DNA from: Thermochaetoides thermophila DSM 1495
Lineage: Eukaryota > Ascomycota > Sordariomycetes > Sordariales > Chaetomiaceae
Direction of reading: 5' to 3'
Length of the DNA: 64,000 nucleotides
Assembly: GCF_000221225.1 (NCBI RefSeq)
Contig: NW_006383032.1
Span: 4,695,213-4,759,212, forward strand
In this document: positions 25,415-37,962 of the stretch, in pieces
How positions within the stretch are numbered: the first letter of the stretch is position 1
Layout: the number at the start of each line of letters is the position of its first letter
Translations under genes and position numbers: made by a program
The notes under the pieces: model-generated
Told to the model about the DNA's origin: nothing
What the model saw: only the letters and a program-made list of their open reading frames with translations
The model's database searches: none

Positions 25415-26167
25415 GTTTCGTCTTTTCATGGACTAGCTTCCAAGATTGAGACGCCGGTGGTATAGTGTGTGTCCAAAGAGTGTTCGGTTGGTGTTGCATG
25501 TTCCTTGATTCCTTTCAGATACCCATAATGTACATGGCTGGCGAATATTATGAACCGTGAGATTGTTGTTGGTCAGGGAACGTATCGCTCAGCAAGTCCT
25601 AAACAATTCGTAATCTTGAAACCCCTACCTCATCACAGATGGGCCGTGTTGATGTGGTAGGCCATATGATAGCTGCTGGAGGATCTCAAGACTCCAACGC
25701 CTACGGAACTTCCTGTCATTACACTTGCCCAGCGATAAAGACTACTTAACTCCTGAAGTCAAGATCTCAAATCTTCCTACCTCAGTTCCATTGAAGTTTA
25801 ATCAACAAAAAAATATATAACGTAAGGAGGGATAAGGCAAGACAAATGTAGTCATGAAGCATCCGTTGACCCAAACATCACACCGTCCTTCGTACTCCTC
25901 GCCCACCAGTCCCGTTCTTCAAGAACGAAAAAAAGCCAGGAAGCAAATGTTCCACAAAGCAACGCTATATACAGGTGCCGATTGTGACGAAGAGAAACCT
26001 CCAAAGCCGGACAACCGAACACCAAACCACTACCACACAATGGCAGAAGCTAAAACAAAACCGAAACAATGAGCCTCATACTCCAACACCATTCCTCCTA
26101 TTGCAAAAACGTTCCTCGAACCCCCCACCCCTCGGGCACTGTACGAAACTCGGCAAAAGCAACTAAA
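25415..26167. other. Convergent 3' region FYV7 / LIM-RhoGAP gene
   Basis: About 750 bases between convergent stop codons, A-rich near 25805-26060 on the plus strand. Short open frames here show no coding character. The 3' untranslated regions of both neighbours are expected. Confidence 0.45.
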
Positions 26168-29100
26168 TCATGCCTCTCCAAAGATGATGTGGCTATGCTC
26201 GATCAAGAATTGCACAGCTAAGTTCTTGGCATGCATATCTGTCATCTCCCTCTCGAGACTGTGATCGCGCATGATGGTAGGCGCAAACACCACAGCGAGA
26301 TTTTTGGGCGACATCTACAGTGAATTAGCATGTCGATCCTCAAGTTGCAACATTCATGCATGCTACGTACCAAGTTTTCATTTTCACGGCTGGCCACACG
26401 GGCAAGATGGAACATGAGGAACTCAAGGGTATCGCGGTGCTTCTGTGGAAGCATGTTGATCGTTTCGCGCAGGTGAGCGCAGCGCTCAGCCTCGTCTTGG
26501 ATGGCTAGAATCGCTGTCAGCACCAATGTACTATCGCCAATGATAAGTAACGAGAACTTACAGTTAGACTCCAGAACGCGATCGTAGACATCGAACGTAA
26601 GTAGAGGATTTGGAAGCTTTCGGAAATACTGCTTCAAAACGCTCGTCACGGCCGTGATATCAAGAGACGGGTCTGAAATGTCAAAATCCAACGATTTGTC
26701 AAAGCCTTCCTGGATCATCTTAACAAGAGAATTGCCGCCAGTCTTGCGGTAGATGCCCTCAACATCCATGCCACGAAGCTCCACCTCCTCGATACAGCGA
26801 GTGACAACGCTTGGAATCTGCCTCTTCTCCCAATCAGCCCGCTCAACGAGATCAGACCCAAACAGTGTGCTGGGCGCCTCGGCAACGACAGGGGGAGGGG
26901 CAAGCTTCTCATTTGGTGTCACGTTGTTGGTGGACGTCGACTTCGGAACGTTTTGTTTCTTGCTGAAGAAACCAAAACCTTGCCTTCCAGAATCATTGGA
27001 TCGGTTGGGGGGCGGAGGAGCTGTCGTGACCGGGGAATCAACCTGGGCAACCGTCATGTTATACGGTAAGCCAATGTTGTCATTGTTGAGCTGTGGATGT
27101 GTTTGAGAGCGATTTTGGTCTTGTTGCTGGAAGGCGCCCGCAGCACGGTTGATGCCCTTGGAAATGTTTTGGGCAACTTTGCTAGAACCTTTCTTCCAGT
27201 TAAACTTCTTGGCCTGGCCCTTGCGGACGTTGACGGCAGTGGCCCCTTCAACGACCTCCTCCCCATCCGCACCGATAAATGTAGAGCCAGTTTGCAGACC
27301 TGCCGAATCTACATTAACCGAAGCGGTAGAGACACCCTTGGCATGGCCATAAATGCCCAGGCCATTCGCGGAGTTGGCCTGCTGCTTGATCCTCTCCTGA
27401 ATTTGATGAGTCAGGTCATTATTCATGTCTGCCAACTGTGCGTTCTTCGAGGACAGCTGCTCGAATTCCATCAAGGCGCGATCCCTCTCAGCAATCGCTT
27501 GGTCTCTCTGCTCGATTAGTTCGTCCCGCTCGCGGATCAGTTTCTCGATAGAAATCTGGAACTTCTGCTTCACGTCTTCAAGCTTCTGAACAAACTCCTT
27601 GATCGCAGATTCTTCCAGCTCTCGAGGATCTAGGGGTTCGCCAGTCTTCTTCGCCCGCTCCACATAACCAGCAAGGACTTCAAGCTGCCGAATCATGATC
27701 TCCGTCTGGGCGTTCAGGTCAGAGACAGTCTTTCTCTTCTCGTTAACCTTCCTAGTTAGATTCTTGAGATCCTTCTCTGAGTTGAACTGGCGTTCAAGCT
27801 CAGCAACCCGCTGTTCCGAGTTCCTCAACTGCCGCTTCAGGAATGCGGGGTCGTCCTGCGCGGAACCGGAGAGTGAGATAGGGCTGGTAACGTCTGGAAC
27901 TTGGCTTGCGTTCATGGGATCTTCAGCCATAGGCGTCTTGGGCCAACGAGGGGATGACGTGCCTCTCGTGGTCTCACTGACACTCCGGCTATGGCCAAGG
28001 CGAACATGGTTCGATGCATCACTGTTGGCACGTCCATGACGGACAGCATTCGACACTCTGCGCAAAATTGAGGAGGAACTTTCATCCGTGCCCAATATCC
28101 GCGCCATATCTTCCTCCAGGTTCAAGTCACCGCCAGAACTCCAACGTGGCAGTTTGGGCTCTGATGAATCGCTGGCATAAACTGCCCCTTCCTTGCTAGC
28201 AGCCTGAGTAGGTGGTTGAGGTGCTGGCCTGGGCTGCATATAAGTGTCACTCAACTTGCTCTCGGGTAGACCTGGGCGGGATTGAGAGGGTTCGGATCTC
28301 TCATCCTTCCAGCGATCCTGTGAAGGCCTTGGAGGGGGAATCTTATCCGCCGGCCCATGTGGCGGGGGAGCCGGTGCCTTCGTGGGCGTTGAGTCAGCCG
28401 GTTTCTTGCCCATGGGGGCCTCCTGCAACTTGAAGTCGTCGCTGTATTGAGTCTTCGAAACAGCGGTCTTCTTGTCATCAGAGGGAGCATTAGGATTTCC
28501 ACCTCTCTTGGAGAGCCTTCTCTGTGGCTTATCGTGCCGAGGAGCTTCAAAATCTTGGGTTGGCTGTCTACCTTTCTCCTGGAACGCAATATGGGGTGTG
28601 GTTACTGGGGCATCAGCTCTCCTCTCAGGAGCCGGTGATAGCTTTTGGGCGCTATAGTAGTCCCTGTCTCGGTTCCTCTTGCTAGACTCGGCAAATGCCT
28701 CCGACATCGACTGGGCCGTTGGCGTTATAGACGGTGCAGGATTGGGATCGAGAGCTACAGGAATGTAATAACCCTCCGAATCGCCATTGCTTTGGTCAAT
28801 CGCAAATATGGCCGAGTTGCGATTGTGCCTGTAATTCGAGGTCGATGGAGCGAGCGAAGAGTCGTTATGCGCTTCGTGCGTTCGATCGGGAGAGCGATCC
28901 GGTCTTGAGCCACTCCGGGGTGTGGCGTCCGTCCGTCCATATGCGGCACGGGGAGGAGGCGACAGCTCCGTCGGCCTGTCAGAATCGGACAGGAGATGAT
29001 CTTTCGCATACCCGCTCGGCGGAACAGCATTTGGGGGCAGGGCTGGCAGCGATTTGTCGGTAAGGAGAGGCGACGCCTCTTTTTCTCGCTTCGCCTGGGC

Positions 29101-29614
29101 AGCCTTCAACTTCTTCTGCCGCCGGGCCATGAGCGACTCATGACAGCTCATGCAAAGGTTACCGTGCGACGTTCTTGCATAGCGCAGGTTCTCGATCTTC
29201 CTCTTGCAGTTCCGACAACGAAAGCATGGCTCGCAATAGGCCTGATCTCCCGTAAGGATCGCGAGGTCTTCAATTTTGTTGCCGCAAGCGCTGCAGCTGT
29301 ACGTGCAGTTATTGCAAATGAGGGAGCCATCGCCAAGGAGGAGCAGGTTCGCGTCAGAGTCGAGCAGGGTCCGGCAGCTGTTACAACGAAAGCAGTCAAG
29401 ATGCCATCGGTTCCCAGCTGGAAAGGAGAGGTTAGCATACTGCTTTTGCCACAGATTATGGGCCGTATGATCAAGTGAGTTTGAGCGGGTGGCTCAGAAG
29501 CATGCTGTTGAACATACCCAGCTCAAATGCCTTTCCCTCCTCTAAAATCTCACCACACCCTTTACAAATGTAGGTTTCTTCTGCTTCCATGGTATTGTCC
29601 AGATACTCATCCAT
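26168..29614 (-). CDS. RGA1: LIM-domain Rho GTPase-activating protein (Rga1/Rga2 type)
   Basis: Stimulates GTP hydrolysis by Rho-family GTPases (in fungi mostly Cdc42 or Rho) and so limits polarity signalling at the cell cortex. Four exons: 29614-29518, 29417-26562, 26513-26371, 26314-26168, total 1080 aa. Two LIM zinc-binding domains lie at the N-terminus: LIM1 from C17-x2-C20 through WHLDCFRC to ICNNC; LIM2 from CSAC through CFRCRNC to CMSC (~residue 125). A long disordered Ser/Pro-rich region follows, then a coiled coil (~550-710), then the RhoGAP domain (~895-1075) with GIYRKTGG, whose Arg (~923) is the catalytic finger. FRKLPNPLLT and the last-exon motif MSPKNLAVVFAPTI are also present. 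Two LIM domains plus a C-terminal GAP fit Rga1/Rga2 rather than Lrg1, which has three LIMs. The last two exons are short and defined by clear splice sites. Confidence 0.9.
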
Positions 29615-32600
29615 GGTGGTGGCAATCGGGAAGATCGCGTCAACTGGTCGACCTCAGCCAAGGAAATCCTCGAAAGCCTGACAGATTGGCTAAATGGTTA
29701 TCACCTCGGTTGTCGGGTAGAAAGAAGCCAAGCAACCGATCTCCGGTTCCAGGATGGTAAGCGACCCTTGCTTGTCGAGAGGTGCCAACAAGATCGAGCC
29801 GTGTGCAGATGTCGCGATGATCAGGGTAGAGTCTCGAGCGCTGGGTTGGCTAAGAGTCAGCTAGCTGCCCGACGTGCCTCAACGGACTGCCAAAGAGGGC
29901 GGGATTAGCTCGTGTTGTCCTTGTCTTGAGAAATGCACCGAGCTGAAAGAAACGAAGACCAGCGTCGTAACTGGGGCAGCTTGGCGTCTCTCATCTACCT
30001 AAGGTAAGCACTTTGTAGCCCTGGGCAAAGGCGAAAGAAAGCAGAGAGTAGGAAACGAGGGGCGGAGCGTGAGTTGAGCGTTTGGTCCAGGCCCAGCTCG
30101 AGGCGCAGCGCGGGATCGAAGGAGGCGGGGAATGAAGGATGACGAGACTACTAAGGACCTGGAACAATGAGGACCAGTGGTTGAATGAAGTGCCCAAGGC
30201 GAGGAGTCTGGGAAGGTCCACGCAGCGCAAGAATGTAGAGTTTAAATGGACGAAAATATGCGACCGAGCAAGCAACAAAGTCCAATGCTGGCTGATGGAT
30301 CTTGACACGGGGTTCAGATGATTACCCAGGGTCGGAGGTGAAGAGCAGACCGCGGTGCGCTGTTAGATCCCAGGTTGGTCGCGCCTTTGGCGGGTGCTGG
30401 CAACGCTGTTTCCTGTGCCCAATTCGGCTGGCTGCCCTCGCATTCTCTCCTCCGCTGCTGGGCGAGCCAGAGCCAAGCCCAGCCAGGGGTTCAGGCTGCG
30501 GTCAGGGGTAGACCACAAGGGTTGGCGGGACGCGTCGACGACCGGCTGCCGTGCGGGCGCACAGGTCAAAGGATCCATCATGACCGGGATCTGGTCACCC
30601 TATCCATCGCCGCGTCAGGCGACCTTATGCGAACAGTAAAGACCCGGAATCTTTTGAACTTCTACGGAAAGGCACCTGGGGTAAGTATGTGCTGTGGCGT
30701 CCAATAAGCCACACTTCCAGTAAGAAGTAGATTTTTTCCATTTCTTAGAAACCCACCATTCTTTAAGCACCAGCACTAGAGGTAGCCGACCCTCTATGTT
30801 TCCGATACTACTGTTAAGATAACCGGTATGCTGAATCCCTCTTGCCCCAGTCATTCATTGCATGTAGGTGAGCAGTGTACGATCTGCAACAGGTTCATAA
30901 GTATACAACGGTTTCGACAACTGTCGTCGGCCTTCGTCCATTCTTTTTCCCTCCCGCTGCTATCGGCCGCGGCCCGATAGTGAGGGTGGGATTCGCCTAT
31001 GTTGATACCGTGAGACAATTTCTCTAGTGCCGGGCTCTCTATCGCGATGGCCTGTTTCTCCTCTCCAAATTCCATACTATGTAATTGAACCTTGTTCTGC
31101 TTTTTCCTCTGGATCTTCTATCCGTATCCCTGTATGTTTTGTATTTGCTGGTCCTGCGTGCTACACCACCTAGGGTAAACCGCTGTACGACGTAGGTATT
31201 GGCTGCTCACAGTCTTACGTCCTCAAGTTTGTAAATGTGAGACAATCTGAGAAAGGCCAAAAAATAAAACTAGTTTGCCAGCTGATCCAACACCGTTGCG
31301 ACTCTCTGGAATGCTGGCCTTGTCCTTGCTTACCTAGTGATGCATACTTCACAGTAGCAGGAGCAGCAGAAACAGCTGCAACCAATTGCTCGAACTCTGT
31401 GTGTCCGAGGTTTTGCAGCCTACGTACCTCATTGTAGACAGCATTTTAGGCAATTAGAGACAATGACCCGGTTTAAGAAATTGCCTGTTGGTTCTACCAA
31501 TAATCCTTTTAACAAAGATGCCGCTTTATCCTCAGTAAATGCGAGTAGGAAAAATACGGATGCTAGTAGAAAACAAAGAGTCTCTACGGAGGTTCATGCA
31601 TACTGTCATATAAAGGCGTGCCCTGAAAAGAATTTAACGCTGCTGATATCATAGTAGTAGCACTTGGGAGGGCTTGATCAAGCCAAATGTCTGTCACGTT
31701 TCTTTCTCTTCGCCCACCGGTGACTTTCTCAAGTTCATATATAACCTTGCCACTTCACTTTTCCTCTGCTAGACGAGAAATCTACCCAGTTACACTAACG
31801 GACATGATTCTCCGATCCATTTAGAGCTGCCGTTCCCTGTCAAAACATAACATTGGAAGGTCATAATGAGGTGCTGAACCCCCAATGTTACACTCAGGCC
31901 GGCTTCAATTCCGAGAAATTGCAGGTTCGTGCTCTGAGTTTTAGATATGAAGACAGATACGTACAGCGTGCAGTGGCCACAGAGCAAGATGACTTGCCCA
32001 TGATCTTTCTCTTTATAGTACTCCAAGACCATCCGACTGTCCAGGTTCCTTCCTTCGGTGAGTAGATGCCTTCAAAAAAAATCCGTACGTGTCAATCTAC
32101 CTGTCCAGGCAGACCAGCATCACGGAAGATGTCCCCACGAGCCATCAACAATGCGGGTGCTCTTGAACGGCAAGCATTGTGCCGCTAAACTTCCGTGGCT
32201 TGGCGTTTCATGCAAAGTCCCTTGTCCTGCCGTTCCCAAGCAGTCAGCCAAACGATCCACCGTGGTGAACCGCCACCGGAAAAGAGCCTCTCTCTGGGTC
32301 CGTGTAACCCGACCAGCCTCATGAGCCGAACGGATACCCAGTACCTTGTGCCGAATGCATGTGCAGAACAAACTTCGTCACCCAGAGAACTGTTGTTTTG
32401 ATGATCGCATCTCCTGAGGTTCTAGACGTGTTCCAGAGCTTGCATAATGCATTCACACTTAACACTGACAGGACTTATTGGAACCACACATCTGGGAAAC
32501 ACTGTAAATGTGGCTCTCTCATCTTGCATTGGACCTCTGGACAAATGACGGCAGAAGATTTTCCTCGATACCCACTCATCTGATTGCAGAGTTGTTTTCA

Positions 32601-33462
32601 AGCTCCCTAATAATTATTGCCTATATCGACGGTGCTAGCTTGCCTACCTAAGTTGTGGGTTATAATGTTCTAAAGCAAGCAATGAAGAGATCACCCAGTG
32701 TGTCCGTTTTATGAAGATTATGGAGGAGGAGGCACAGTCCATGCAGAACTAGACTTTCTGTGTAGTGGTTCCCAGATACTCTCGGCTATGCCATGTCTCC
32801 TCGAAATGCGAAAATATACAGATCATGATGCCCCTAGCAAAAGCGGCCAGGAGGATTTGCTGATCCTTAGTGTACTTACGTTGACAACTGTATCGGCTGA
32901 CAGCCGAAGAATGTAAGAGCGGAAGCCTGGGCCCTGGCGAATAAGACCTCGGATGTCTCAAAGAGGGAGTGAAAGATCGAGGTGTGGGAGAGAAGAAATG
33001 ACCGACTGGACCCTGACGTAAATCGCCGTGTTGTAGACGACCGGATCGGATGATGGTGCAAAATGATGACGAATGCTCCAAGAGCAATTGAATAGCAACC
33101 ATGTCAAGCATTATGAACAGCGAAGGGGTTGCTTGGTCACATCATTATTTATGTACATTAAAAAGCCAGATATCTGAGTGATGAACGGAACCTGCCAGGA
33201 GCCAACCTTGACAGCCCACACGAATGATGAAAACAATCTCAATTACAAGTAGGCCCTAAGCACTCCACGTTCCTACTAACCAGCCCCTTTTCCTATTCAC
33301 AACTCCGAGAGTAACGAATCAATGTATCTGAAAAGCAACTCCTACGGTTCTCAACGTAGAACAACGAACGGAATGGGAAAGAAAAGGAATAGAAGGGATG
33401 AGGAAGAAGGTACGCCAACTTCAAACACAACATAGATGGAATAAATCACCTTCCAGGCCTTC
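29615..33462. other. 3.8 kb intergenic stretch without a supportable gene
   Basis: This lies between the start of the LIM-RhoGAP gene and the stop of STU1. The first ~700 bases, read on the minus strand, are pyrimidine-rich with possible splice-like sites, fitting a long 5' leader and promoter of the RhoGAP gene. A GC-richer block lies at 30360-30560. From about 30700 the sequence is more AT-rich, with only short unrelated open frames. No tRNA, 5S rRNA or transposon signature was found. Confidence 0.45.
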
Positions 33463-36400
33463 CTACCCAACCAACGTACCCATCTCCCTCTGTCTCTTGA
33501 CGATATAGTACGTGATTAAGCTCTTTGGATCTTCCCTCACGCCCTTTACAGCCTGCCAGAACTTGGCATCTCCAACTACAGCATGTAGCGCCACGCACAA
33601 TGCCACAGCATCCATCCGTACCGCGGATTCCATGCTGTCTAGACATTTGGCAGCCAAGGAGGCCAACGCATCGAGTTCTGGGTCTGCCAGCACAAATGTG
33701 TGGTCAGGGGCTGCAGTAGACGCTTGTCGGAGTCGATCATCAATCATCTGCGCAAGCACATGCAGCCCCATGCTTAGCGACCTCCCCGCAACAGGGTCAT
33801 CCACATCCAGTTCGCTCAATAAGCGCGACAGGACGAGAATAATTTCAGATGCATCTCCTAGAGCGGCAAGGTCCTGCGCAAGAAGCTCGAGGCCGCTGAC
33901 AATGTGGGTGCGTGTATCGTACGAGGCACGGACTCGCACAAGACTTTCCAGACCGCGAGAGACGTGTGGTTGGAAAGAAGGGCGCATGCGCTTGAGGAGC
34001 AGCTTGATGGTCGCAAGAACTTGGGTCTTGACGTCTGAGGCCTTCTCTGGGGAAAGTGATGGCAATGGAGCTTCGAGGAAGGAAAATAAAGCGGTGACAA
34101 GAGCATTGAACTTGTCGTCAGTAAGGAGTCGAGGAGTGGTAGTTGTTGGCTTGCAGCTCTCCCGGAGGATGCCCTGGAGTTTCCGGAAGCCGTGGACGTC
34201 GAGAGCCAACTGCTGTACTTTGGCGATCCCACTGTCGAGAAGACGTAAATTCAGCTTTGTCTTCTCTGGAGAGGAAGGCTCCTCGCAATCTGCGTCGCCT
34301 TCCTGGCGCCTCCGGCTGGCCTGTTGTAGTAAAGCTGCATCTTGATTCACTGGTTTGTCTTCTAGGACAGGAACGGGAAATGCAGGCTTTGGTGAAGCCA
34401 CTCGTTCTGCTGTGAACGGATCCTCATACACTTCCAGTGACCGGGGTTGTGAGGGCAAGCTGGGTTCCGAGAACCGCAGGGGGGAGCCAAGCTGGAGTGG
34501 CGCAGAACGATGAGCTGATCTTGGAGGGCTTGTAGGTGATGTTGAAGACGGTCTCGGAATCCGTGATGCCGTAATTGCTGGTGCCGGGCTCAGGGCCATC
34601 GGTTCGCCTGCGCCAGGACTTTGGGGGATTCCTGGTTGTGGAGCAGATGGGTTCTCAGGTAAACCCATGGCAAGATCATCATGAGCTCTAGATTGCCCGC
34701 TAACGGGCGGAGGAACCATCGATGAGAGAGATCGAGAGGGGGAGAGCCTGGGGGACGTAAACCCTTTTGGCGTCCCTGGCCTTGTTGGTGTTGGTATGCG
34801 TGCCTCGGCAGATTCCGGGAGCTGGAATGGACGAACCGACTTATGGATCGTCCGTTCTGGAGGCGACTGAACTGGCTTTGGTGTAACTGCGACTGGCCTT
34901 TGTCTGGTATCTGGAGGGCTATGTTGTTCGACTGAAGATTGATCATGGCCTCGAACCGAGTAAGGCCCGGCGGTAGCTGGACGGGGAACAGCTTCGGGTT
35001 TCCTCTTGACAGGTCTTACTGGAGCGCCAGACAAACCACCGGTTGATGCCATAATACTGGGCTCCGGCCTAACACGCGTAGCCCCCATCGCTTGAGAACT
35101 AGATAAGGTTGGGACGGGCGAGAAGCGCGACATGGCAGAACCAGGGCGGGTTTTGGGGATCTCTTTACTGGATACCGTTGCCATGGAACGTTTTTGTGCC
35201 TGCATAGTCTCCCTCAGATTCGATTTCGAAGAGCCCATAGTGCTCTTCGACAAGCCCATCCCAGGACGGACAGGCCCGTCTAGCCTTTTTGGCGAGTTCG
35301 GATTATTAGGGTCATTTTGCAACAACCGCTGTGCAGTTGAGTCAAGCCCGTTCATGATGGCTTCTGCCCGCGCCGGCCATATGGCTGCAAAGGTCCAATA
35401 AGTTCCGCGCATCCTCTCTCTGACACCAGGGTTGGCATCGCTGAGGCCTTTCTTAATGCACTTCTCGATCACTTCCAACCCTCCTGTATGCTCCACATGA
35501 TTCTTGTGGTGTGCTTCCTTGTTCAACAACGTCTTCAGCCAGCCGCAAGCGTAGAGCCGGGGCTGAGCATTCTTGTCCTGGCAAGCAAACGAGATGTGTT
35601 GCACGAGGCGGTAATTGTATGTGACTTTGGAAATAATGATATCGACAGTTGTGTTGGCCAGCTGAGAGCTGATCTTCTTGGTTGCCGCAGTGAGCTTGAC
35701 GAAGGTTTGCATTAGAAGCTCTACCATAGGATCCATTCCTGGACCGTACACCCTTGCAATGTCCTGGACAAGGCTACAGCCCTCTTTGGAAAGGCTTGTC
35801 CGAAGTGATGTGACGGCCTTGATGATACCGTCGAGAAGAGCGCGCAGGCCCGCGAGGAGCTGGTCGCCGAAGTCGGAAGGGGAGTTGCCGGCAAGGATCC
35901 TTCGGAGAGTGGTGATGCTTTCTTCCCGCTTCATCCAGTTCTGCTCCGTTTCCTTGCCTTCGAAGTAGAGCTGCATGTCTCGAAGCATATCGTCCAGCTC
36001 GCGGGACGTGTTCACATATAGCGGCTCAACGGGCTCGGGGCCATTGTCTGGGACTCCGGGAGTCACAGGCCGTGTCGAGTGAGACGAGGTGCTTGTGACC
36101 ATGGGCGGCGCTGGTTCGGCCAGGTTATCCGGTTGCGACGCAGACGCCGAGAACGAGGGATTGAGCTCTTTGATGATTGCTTGCTCGATCGCCGGGCGCA
36201 CCTTGAAGTTCTTCAGTTGCCGCTTGAGATCGGACTTCGCAGCATTGGGCGCGTTCCTGTTTTCTCTAGTAAGCTATACCGCTTAGAAATAGAGAATCTC
36301 GTGCCAAAAACAAACCTAAATAGCTCAATGACCGTCGATTTCGCAACCTCTCTCACTCCAGAATCGGCATCTTCGAGGAGCTCCATTAAGTTAGGAACGT

Positions 36401-36952
36401 AAGCGCGGAATTGTAGTCCATGTTCTTGGTGCATCTGAATTCAAATTAGCGCAGGCAAGCGATAGCGAGGCCATGTTCATAAGGTACCTGGAGCAACCAA
36501 TGCAAACTGGCCTCCTTTGCTCTAGTGCTCTTTCCAACCATTGCCGTATTTCGAACAGCGCGCTCGACCTCGGCAGGGACCACCTTGTAGAGGGTAATGA
36601 GCGCCTGGAGGGCAACCTGTCTGATCTTCTCCTTCTGATCACCCAACTTCTCCACAACTAGCGGAAGAGTCCGCGCGCCCTCCTTGGCCAAGAACTTTGG
36701 GTCCTGTCGCGTGAGACGTGTGAATAAGTGGTTGAGAGCTGTGAAGCCGACATTGACGAGAGCGCCATGTTGAGAGCTCGACGCTGTACGCAGAGCATCA
36801 AGGAGTGGCAGGATGCATGATTCTGGCACAGTGTGTTGCTTGATACTAGATTTGACAGCGGTGATCTGCTGTACTTTGGCATCAACCGGGACATCGGCGC
36901 GCAATATCGCGATCAGGCTCGCGACCTGATCATCGGTAATTCGTTCCGCCAT
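33463..36952 (-). CDS. STU1: Stu1/CLASP microtubule-stabilising protein
   Basis: CLASP-family protein that binds microtubules and the spindle midzone and promotes microtubule rescue. Exons 36952-36488, 36434-36316 and 36256-33463 encode 1125 aa, the usual size for filamentous fungi. The N-terminal TOG/HEAT array runs through KFLAKEGARTLPLVVEKLGD and EKIRQVALQALITLYKVVP, then LLEDADSGVREVAKSTVIEL across intron 2. The CLASP_N block (~residues 290-500) contains NWMKREESITTLRRIL and ARVYGPGMDPMVELLMQTFV. A Ser/Pro-rich basic linker follows (~530-850), typical of microtubule binding. A C-terminal TOG-like helical region contains LLKRMRPSFQPHVSRGLESL. It is divergent from the BSP-like peptidase gene. 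Identification is strong. Confidence 0.92.
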
Positions 36953-37962
36953 ATACCGTGACCGAGGCCTTCAAAGACGATTCGCGTCTAAAATATAGGC
37001 TGTGCTCTATGCACGAGGCGATTTCGACCTCGGGTCGTAGTGCGAGTGGTCTTCTTCGTGGTTGTGGTCGTTGCGGTTTGGGTGGGTGTCGTGGTGTGGT
37101 CGGCTGCAGAAAAGGGAAGAAAGAAAACAAAACACAAAAGCTCGCTCAGTGACGTTGCGCAGACGACCTGGCGGGTCCCGTCGAGTGGGGAAAAAGACTA
37201 ACAAAGGTCGAGGACTCTGACCGATTTTTCCTCCGTAAACCGGGATTTTGAAGAATGGAGCCTTCAGATCGATTAATGACCCCTAAGAGCAGCGAGTCGA
37301 AGTCGGAACGGCCAGGCAATTACCCTTGATAACGATGCGATTATAGAACAACTCCGCTTGGGGGGTTCAGCTTGTCTTCTGCACGCGCTGCCGATCAGTC
37401 GATCCCTGGTCGGCGGGGGGACGGGTGGGTCTTGGGCCTCAGCCCTCTCTCCCATCCGCTCTTATCAGTTGCCCCACAATATCTTATCGCCTTCTTCCTA
37501 ACCCCGCGCCTTGACATCGGGTCCAGAGGGGTGCCTCATCTCAACATTGCCGAAACAAAAAAAAGCCCCTTTGAGAGGTGGGACGACATTATCACGTGCT
37601 TTCAATGTCGATCTTCCGTTTTAACGTGTATGGAATGCTGCCTAGGTTATACCACACAGCAACAGACGTTCAGCTGTCTTATCCAGCCCCATAGCCTTCA
37701 TGAGGATAGCAGGAGAAAGCAGGCAGCGGTGCTTTCAGGACAAGGACAAGCGTAACCCCCCTTCATCAAGCTCCTTCGCATTTGCTCTTCCCAGCCATTC
37801 TTTTGTTCATAGCAACATCCAGACCCTAGACCCTCTTGTTTCTTTACAGACCTACCTCTCTAGGTGCCTAGGGTCATAGAGCTAGAAAATTGAGTGCACT
37901 GCAGCGAGGGGCTCTTCTCATAGTCCCACTATTCTAGTCATCGAGCTTGCGCGTGTTTAGGT
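36953..37962. promoter_or_regulatory. Divergent promoter region STU1 / BSP-like peptidase
   Basis: One kilobase between divergent start codons. Open frames in this stretch (for example 37372-37755) lack domains and codon bias. Promoters for both neighbours are expected. Confidence 0.45.

Noticed and set aside
29676..29760. Second tRNA-like segment (TTGGCTAAATGGTTATCAC ... CCGGTTCCAGG)
   Set aside because: The D-arm looks right, but the anticodon stem and T-arm do not pair, and the B-box lacks the GTTCRA core.
30375..30707. Plus-strand 110-codon frame in a GC-rich block
   Set aside because: No domain and no promoter or splice context. Composition follows local GC only.
29615..33462. Search for transposon or RIP-mutated relic
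   Set aside because: No terminal repeats, integrase/transposase motifs, or strong TA-rich bias with stop-filled homologous frames were recognised by eye.
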